A stretch of DNA of 5,552 bases from Candidatus Omnitrophota bacterium. Its GTDB lineage: Bacteria; Omnitrophota; Gorgyraeia; JABMQH01. The DNA is taken from NCBI GenBank assembly GCA_026387595.1, contig JAPLLL010000028.1:1-5552 (forward strand), given 5' to 3'. The position numbers were made by a program, and so were the translations under genes. The notes under the pieces were generated by a model. The model did no database searches. It worked only from the letters and a program-made list of their open reading frames with translations, and was not told the DNA's origin. This document shows, one piece after another, positions 3,951 through 5,552 of the stretch; positions within the stretch are counted from its first letter, which is position 1; each line of letters opens with the position of its first letter.

Positions 3951-5552
3951 ATGATCTCTACAACAACATCGCCCCAGATATTTATCGGCAGAAGCGAAGT
4001 GCTGGAAGTCCTGAATAAAAGAGTGGAATCGTTAAAGTCAGGCTACCGCCAGAATATCGCCCTTACGGGCCAAAAGCTCTGCGGTAAGACCAGCATACTG
4101 CAGCAATTCCTCGCAAATCTAAAGGATAATTCGCTTATACCGGTTTATATAGAGGTCCGGGGCGGCTCGCTTGAGGCCTTTGCGGAACAATTCATCGGGA
4201 CAATGCTTTTAAACTTTTTCAGGCCTTCGTGCGAGGAGATGCAGGAAGACCTTCAGTTCCTCATAAACAAGGCCCAGGAGACAATACCGAAAACCGCCGC
4301 TTCGATCCGGCGTGTTTTAAGCCTGCTGGAAAAAAAGGATTACCCGGAGGCGTATTCGTCGCTTTTTAACCTTACCTCGTCATTGAGAGAAGAGGGCGGC
4401 AAACCGTGTATCATAATACTGGACGAATTCCATAACCTGTCCGGCTTCAGCCTTAAAAATCCTTTTGCCATATTCGGCAAGAAGATCATGGTCCAGAAAG
4501 ATACGATGTATGTCGTGACGAGTTCGAACGTCTCTTCCATCAAAAAAATACTCAGGGAAAAACTTGACCTTTTGTTCGGGAATTTTGAGGTCCTGGAGAT
4601 CAGGGACTTTGAATTTTCCGTAAGCCGTCTTTTCCTTGAAAAGCGGCTTGAAGGCATCAAGCTGCATGATGAGCTCAAGGACTTTCTGATCGCATTCACG
4701 GACGGCAGGCCGTTTTACCTGGATATAGTCGCTTCCAAGTTAACCGACATAAGCGGTCAGCTGCAGTTTAAATGGCTCGGCCCGTCCCATATAGCGCAGG
4801 CGCTTGAAGATCTTCTCTTTAATTCAAAGGGCTCCATAAACCAGTATTTTCAAAACCTCATATCGACCCTGGGCCCGGCCGCTTCAGAAGACGAGTGCAT
4901 GGACCTTTTGGCCGCGATCTCTGAAGGCAAAAAACGCCTTAATCAGATGCGCGGGTCATTCTCGGGAAAAACAGCTGACATGCCCGCCAGGATGCAGCGC
5001 CTGATAGATGAAAACCTTGTATCCAAGAACGGTATTATTTATTATTTTAATGACAGGGTGTTTGAATTCTGGGTGCGGTATGTCTATAGCAAAAAACGGC
5101 GGTCCCTTGTAAGCATATTTCAGGACCGTTCGAATATCTTTAAGAAAGACATGGAAACCCTGATAGCCGCTTTTATAGCAGAAAATCGAAAGGGCGCCTA
5201 TGAGAGGGTAAGAGAGCTGTGCTCAAACTTCAGCAACGAAGTCATAACAATATCCGAAAAAAGCATAAAATTCCCCAGATTTACCAGGGTTGAGGCCGAT
5301 ACCGCTTCATGTCCTAACGGCGAGCTGACCATAAAGGCATCGTATAATAAGGATAAGCTGTGGATCTTTAAACTCAGCCGTAAAAATGTGGATGAAGCGG
5401 TTGTTTCCGAATATATCGAACGATTCAAGGATTCAGACCCCGCGCCACAGCGGAAGATCCTTATTGCCCTCGAAGGCGTGGACACGAACGCGATGCTTCT
5501 GGCAAAGGAGAAAAAAATCTGGATCTGGAGCAAAGAAACGCTTAATCTTATA
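3951..5552 (+). CDS. P-loop AAA+/STAND-type ATPase (PF01637-like), 3' end outside window
   Basis: The frame is open for 534 codons from ATG at 3951 to the window edge with no stop. Residues 10-16 (I-F-I-G-R-S-E) are the N-terminal box typical of these ATPases. Walker A is G-Q-K-L-C-G-K-T-S at 40-48, Walker B is C-I-I-I-L-D-E-F-H-N-L at 153-163, and a sensor-1-like Y-V-V-T-S-S-N is at 187-193. A winged-helix-like segment lies around 348-380 (M-Q-R-L-I-D-E-N-L-V-S-K, then F-E-F-W-V-R-Y-V-Y). This architecture matches the archaeal-type ATPase_2/DUF234 group, whose C-terminal part is often a restriction-endonuclease-like fold. Here residues 447-490 have V-E-A-D ... L-W-I-F-K-L-S-R-K-N, resembling that fold, but with no Glu two residues before the Lys, so nuclease activity is doubtful. 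It starts 6 bases after the lipoprotein stop with no clear ribosome site, so it is probably coupled to it. The cellular role is unknown. Confidence 0.85.
   Translation, partial: MISTTTSPQIFIGRSEVLEVLNKRVESLKSGYRQNIALTGQKLCGKTSILQQFLANLKDNSLIPVYIEVRGGSLEAFAEQFIGTMLLNFFRPSCEEMQEDLQFLINKAQETIPKTAASIRRVLSLLEKKDYPEAYSSLFNLTSSLREEGGKPCIIILDEFHNLSGFSLKNPFAIFGKKIMVQKDTMYVVTSSNVSSIKKILREKLDLLFGNFEVLEIRDFEFSVSRLFLEKRLEGIKLHDELKDFLIAFTDGRPFYLDIVASKLTDISGQLQFKWLGPSHIAQALEDLLFNSKGSINQYFQNLISTLGPAASEDECMDLLAAISEGKKRLNQMRGSFSGKTADMPARMQRLIDENLVSKNGIIYYFNDRVFEFWVRYVYSKKRRSLVSIFQDRSNIFKKDMETLIAAFIAENRKGAYERVRELCSNFSNEVITISEKSIKFPRFTRVEADTASCPNGELTIKASYNKDKLWIFKLSRKNVDEAVVSEYIERFKDSDPAPQRKILIALEGVDTNAMLLAKEKKIWIWSKETLNLI

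Noticed and set aside
4340..5533. Long minus-strand open frames opposite the ATPase gene
   Set aside because: They are antisense to an uninterrupted 534-codon frame with clear Walker A/B motifs, and show no recognisable domain or ribosome site.

Overview
The window looks like chromosomal DNA from a Gram-negative-type, uncultured bacterium. It carries genes for ADP-heptose (LPS core precursor) synthesis, a lipoprotein with a LytM domain, and de novo thiamin pyrimidine synthesis. The style (very tight gene overlaps, GTG starts, Lys-rich proteins, PF01637-like ATPases, palindromic intergenic elements) reminds me of Omnitrophota (former OP3) or a similar deep-branching lineage. That taxonomic guess is inference only and was not tested.

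Layout, all on the + strand. (1) Positions 1-2269 hold a translationally coupled operon: the 3' end of a GmhA-type sedoheptulose-7-phosphate isomerase, the stand-alone nucleotidyltransferase half of HldE (rfaE2), a stand-alone ThiD2-type HMP-phosphate kinase, and ThiC. Successive genes overlap by 4, 8 and 4 bases. (2) A PfkB-family kinase of unknown substrate follows at 2292-3194 with its own strong Shine-Dalgarno sequence. (3) Positions 3195-3440 are a structured segment: two abutting hairpins, tRNA-Gly(CCC) at 3268-3341, then a large imperfect inverted repeat. (4) A LytM/M23 lipoprotein resembling NlpD, but lacking two metal-ligand histidines, runs to 3944. (5) Six bases later a large P-loop ATPase begins; it is still open at the window end.

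The most notable observation is at the 3' end of thiC. The reading frame stops at 2227-2229, just where the family's C-terminal iron-sulfur motif should begin. The missing tail is visible in the next frame (2222-2269, reading CSKYCSIKIIEKNLK then TGA), with one of the three expected cysteines absent. This points to a small deletion that removes the radical-SAM cluster site (natural lesion or consensus error). The rest of ThiC is well conserved, so the lesion would be recent.

How the genes work together: GmhA and RfaE2 catalyse the first and last steps towards ADP-heptose. ThiC makes HMP-phosphate from the purine intermediate AIR, and ThiD2 converts HMP-phosphate to HMP-diphosphate for ThiE, which is not in the window. 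No TPP riboswitch is visible. I do not see a clearly undescribed system. The less characterised pieces are the PfkB kinase, the palindromic elements around the tRNA, and the lipoprotein/ATPase pair.
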